A stretch of DNA of 64,000 nucleotides from Lepidostoma basale. Its lineage: Eukaryota; Arthropoda; Insecta; Trichoptera; Lepidostomatidae. Location: the NCBI GenBank assembly GCA_022606425.2, contig JAHDVF020001018.1:496001-560000 (forward strand), given 5' to 3'. Positions 61,445-64,000 of the stretch are shown here, piece after piece (position 1 is the first letter of the stretch; each line of letters starts with the position of its first letter). The notes beneath the pieces are model-generated. The model did not search any database. It saw nothing but the letters and a program-made list of their open reading frames with translations, and was not told where the DNA came from. A program made the translations under genes and the position numbers.

Positions 61445-62499
61445 CAATAATACAATGTGTATTTTCGACACTTGGTCAAACGAAATGTACAAATACTAGA
61501 CAAAAAAATATCGATAAAAACAAGATTTTTTAAAGATTAAATTATGAAATTTAATAAAAACATGTAAAAATAAGTCTATCTCAATGATCCAGTTTATAAG
61601 TAAATTTTTTTTACAAATTTCAGAGTTTTTTTTAAGAAGTTTCTGTTAGATATTGCTAGTTTTTTTTAGCTAGGTTGACTTTCTAGCTTTTAAATGAGAC
61701 TACTTTAAAGAAAATACGCCGCTTACTTGAAGAGAGAAAAAAATAAAAAACATATGACGAGTTTTTCAATTTAAAAAAATTAATGCGTCCTTATTTCTTA
61801 AGTAGATAACTTTAAAAAAAAACGCATTTTCATCGATATTTTTTTCTAATGTTCGCACATTTTGCTTTGATCAAGTGTCGAATATACACATTGTATACAA
61901 ATGGTCCAAAATATTTTTAATATTGCAAAAATAGAGAGATAATTTTATTTTATTGTATATTTAATTTTGTTTTATATTGTGATATATCGTTTGGGTAACA
62001 GTAATATAAAAAGTCATATTGCATATATTTATGACACACTGAACTCACCATGGTGAAAATATTGACTACCTGAAGTCAATCAAAATTGTAACTTTAAAAA
62101 ATATAGTACACGTAATAGAAATTTAAGAACTTTATATTTCGTCTTGATTTATTATTTTCGAAAAAAAAAATATCAAAAAAGCGTTTTACTAAAAGTTCTC
62201 CACTACATCTACAATACATGACGTCAGAAAAGTTTCACTTCAACTGAATCCTCCTGGGAAAGTGTGACCTCACACCCTCCGTGTCGGAGGCCTTCAATTA
62301 TAGTTGCTTGCAATATCTATGATGCTTGTAGAAGGGTGCGTTCCATTCTTATATAAAATAAAACAAAGCCATAAAGTCCCGATATTTTTTTACGCTGAAC
62401 CATAGTTTACTATTCAACATATATAATGCGAATCGTTTGCAAACATTTTCAAGGGTTGGAGAATTTTTCTGTATTTTTTTTTAAATAACATTAAAAAAT
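61445..62499. other. No gene; AT-rich
   Basis: The flanks 61460-61500 and 61850-61900 share TTTCGACACTTG / CAAGTGTCGAATATACACA, TTGTATAC in inverted form, so this may be another foldback of about 450 nt. The interior is AT-rich and unopened. Confidence 0.5.
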
Positions 62500-62620
62500 A
62501 TATTTATACCACGTGACGAATCGGTGAAATCGGCGTGCATGCATGACATGATTTATGAATGTTAAGGAATCGAGAAAGGTATGTCAAGAAAGAACAGTGT
62601 GGTGGTCCAACCTTTTTTCT
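62500..62620 (+). pseudogene. RTE-like LINE scrap, family A
   Basis: About 110 nt matching the region RRACMTRCMNVEE to VWWSN. It shares a distinctive GTGAAATCGGCGTGCATGCA variant with the copy at 63095-63380, so the two are close relatives. Confidence 0.75.
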
Positions 62621-63094
62621 TATATTTTTAACATCCACCGCGAGAATTCATTTAAAAACATTAGTATTTTTTTTTAAATCTGTCTTAGGCATGCTTGTAG
62701 GTACATAAAAACAGAGAATAAGCATAACTTTTAACCCCCATTGTTTGACTGACTTCATTTGCAGTAAAAAAAAGATCTCCAATTGCGGTTTTCAACATTT
62801 TACAGCTCAGACAGAGTCATCGTGATATTAAGTACAATTTAGTAGTAAAGTAACCTAAGTACACGTAAATAGGTTTATTCGGTAACTTCAAATATGAACT
62901 GCAATTGTAGTTTGAAACCAATGTTTTTTACTTCAAATGTAGTCAGTCACACTATAAGCGTTAAATGAACAATATGATTTTTTTAAGTATTTACTTATAC
63001 TCTTATATACAATAATATAGTCAATGTACCATTACAATAATCATGTTGAAACTAATTAAATTTATTCAACCATTTTATATATTCATAAAATATT

Positions 63095-63380
63095 CAAACG
63101 GGGTCATTAAGATGGTTTTCACACATGGGAGGAAGAACGAAGAAATTATATGTTAACGATGTGAACGGAACAAGAAATACAGGAAGACCGAGAAAGCGTG
63201 GCACGATCATATCAATTAAATATTAATGGTCGACCGCGTGACGGATCGGTGAAATCGGCGTGCATGCATGACACGATTTATGATTGTTAAAGAATCGAGA
63301 GAAGTGTGCCAGGAAAGAACAGTGTGGTGGTCCAATATTTTTTTCTATTAATTCAGGAAGATGGTGTGATAGTTATTTAG
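63095..63380 (+). pseudogene. RTE-like LINE 3' fragment, family A
   Basis: Covers the SLRWF region to a diverged 3' end (GGTGTGATAGTTATTTAG). It shows the same substitutions as 62500-62620. Confidence 0.8.
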
Positions 63381-63549
63381 TACGTTAATATATTTAAAAA
63401 ATCACAGTCGTTTAGTATTGTATTTTATTTTATTCAATGTATTTTACCATGTACGAGTATTCTAGTGTTTACCTTATTTGTCTTTTTCTTTTTTATATAC
63501 TTTGTATATACAACACTAACTTTAAAAAAAAAACTAAAATTACATATCA

Positions 63550-63580
63550 GACATGTTTCGGACAACCGGTCCTTCTTCAG
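63550..63580 (-). ncRNA. Hammerhead-like ribozyme motif, best copy
   Basis: On the minus strand: CTGAAGA, extra A, GGAC-CGGTT-GTCC (4 perfect pairs), GAAAC, AT, GTC. Flanks ATGTATCA and TGATATGT form an 8-bp stem I with two G-T pairs. All core bases fit the hammerhead consensus except the one extra base before stem II. It lies in a one-armed copy of the 29262-29515 element. Confidence 0.62.
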
Positions 63581-63729
63581 TGATACATATTATAAAGATA
63601 CATATTTAAAATATTATAAAATTGTTTACAAATATGATCAGTTTTGACAGATGTTATAAAGATTTATTTTGTAACGTTTATGCTTTTGTTATAACTAATA
63701 TTATGAATCAATTTAAAATTTAAAAGAAT

Positions 63730-63801
63730 AATTTAAAGTTCTTATTGGGGTTCAGGTAATTACTTACAATTTAAAGTTCTTATTGGGGTTCAGGTAATTA
63801 C
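63730..63801. repeat. Tandem duplication, 38-nt period
   Basis: AATTTAAAGTTCTTATTGGG followed by GTTCAGGTAATTAC occurs twice (63730-63763 and 63768-63801). A reverse-complement single copy with further matching flank is at 55800-55900. Confidence 0.85.
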
Positions 63802-64000
63802 AACAAAAGAAGAAAGTTTAATTATTAAAAAAAAAATCAAAACAGTGTTTTTACTTATCAATGTGAGTGAAAAAAATTATTCCATATTATGGGATATTAT
63901 TTGGGTGATGTATTTAATATTATAAATACAATAATAGTTAAATGCTGGTTTATAATTGCGTAAAGCAATTTATCTTTAATTTGATGTGAACATATTAAAT

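Noticed and set aside
1..64000. CRISPR array, operon or prokaryotic gene cluster
   Set aside because: Spliced gene, AT-rich introns, LINEs and SINEs show eukaryotic nuclear DNA; tandem repeats here have no spacers.

Overview
The window is eukaryotic nuclear DNA from an arthropod, most likely an insect. It is AT-rich, has spliceosomal introns with GTAAG/GTGAG donors and AG acceptors, has almost no long open frames, and is packed with decayed non-LTR retrotransposon fragments, a tRNA-derived SINE, hAT-like and piggyBac-like DNA elements and many foldback repeats. The LINE proteins resemble those common in Lepidoptera, but I cannot fix the order from sequence alone.

One host gene is well supported. 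On the minus strand between 46953 and 22655 I could join 16 exons whose splice sites and reading phases agree at all 15 junctions. They give 3,501 nt, exactly 1,167 codons. Both ends are open: the first exon has an acceptor and the last has a donor, so the gene continues outside the traced part. The exons in the middle are GC-rich, in contrast to the AT-rich introns. They include a 32-nt microexon that restores frame between its neighbours. I do not recognise the protein with confidence. It looks like an internal piece of a very large, mostly helical protein. A further candidate minus-strand exon lies at 11139-11293.

The rest is repeats. 1-22 kb: LINE fragments of several RTE-like families, foldback elements, an hAT-like element (14924-15738) with an 8-bp target duplication and a foldback element nested in it, and the most complete reverse transcriptase relic (12060-13215, YADD box). 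22-47 kb: the host gene, its introns filled with LINE tails, SINEs, foldbacks and two piggyBac-like MITEs. 47-64 kb: gene-poor, with two long copies of a non-autonomous element, a MITE with an internal tandem array, jockey-like LINE relics and a full-length SINE.

The most unusual signal is a hammerhead-ribozyme-like core that recurs in at least six otherwise different foldback families, on both strands. The pattern is CTGANGA, one extra base, a 4-6 bp stem, GAAAC, a tiny self-complementary stem III, then GTC. The best copies (29464-29494 and 63550-63580) also have a 7-8 bp stem I, so all three helices can form. Hammerheads with very short stem III are known from Penelope-like retroelements and from small circular retrozyme RNAs, and these foldbacks may be relics of such elements. 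A second pattern is that tailed LINE or SINE-like copies lie in the sense direction 20-42 nt upstream of four of the host gene's splice acceptors.
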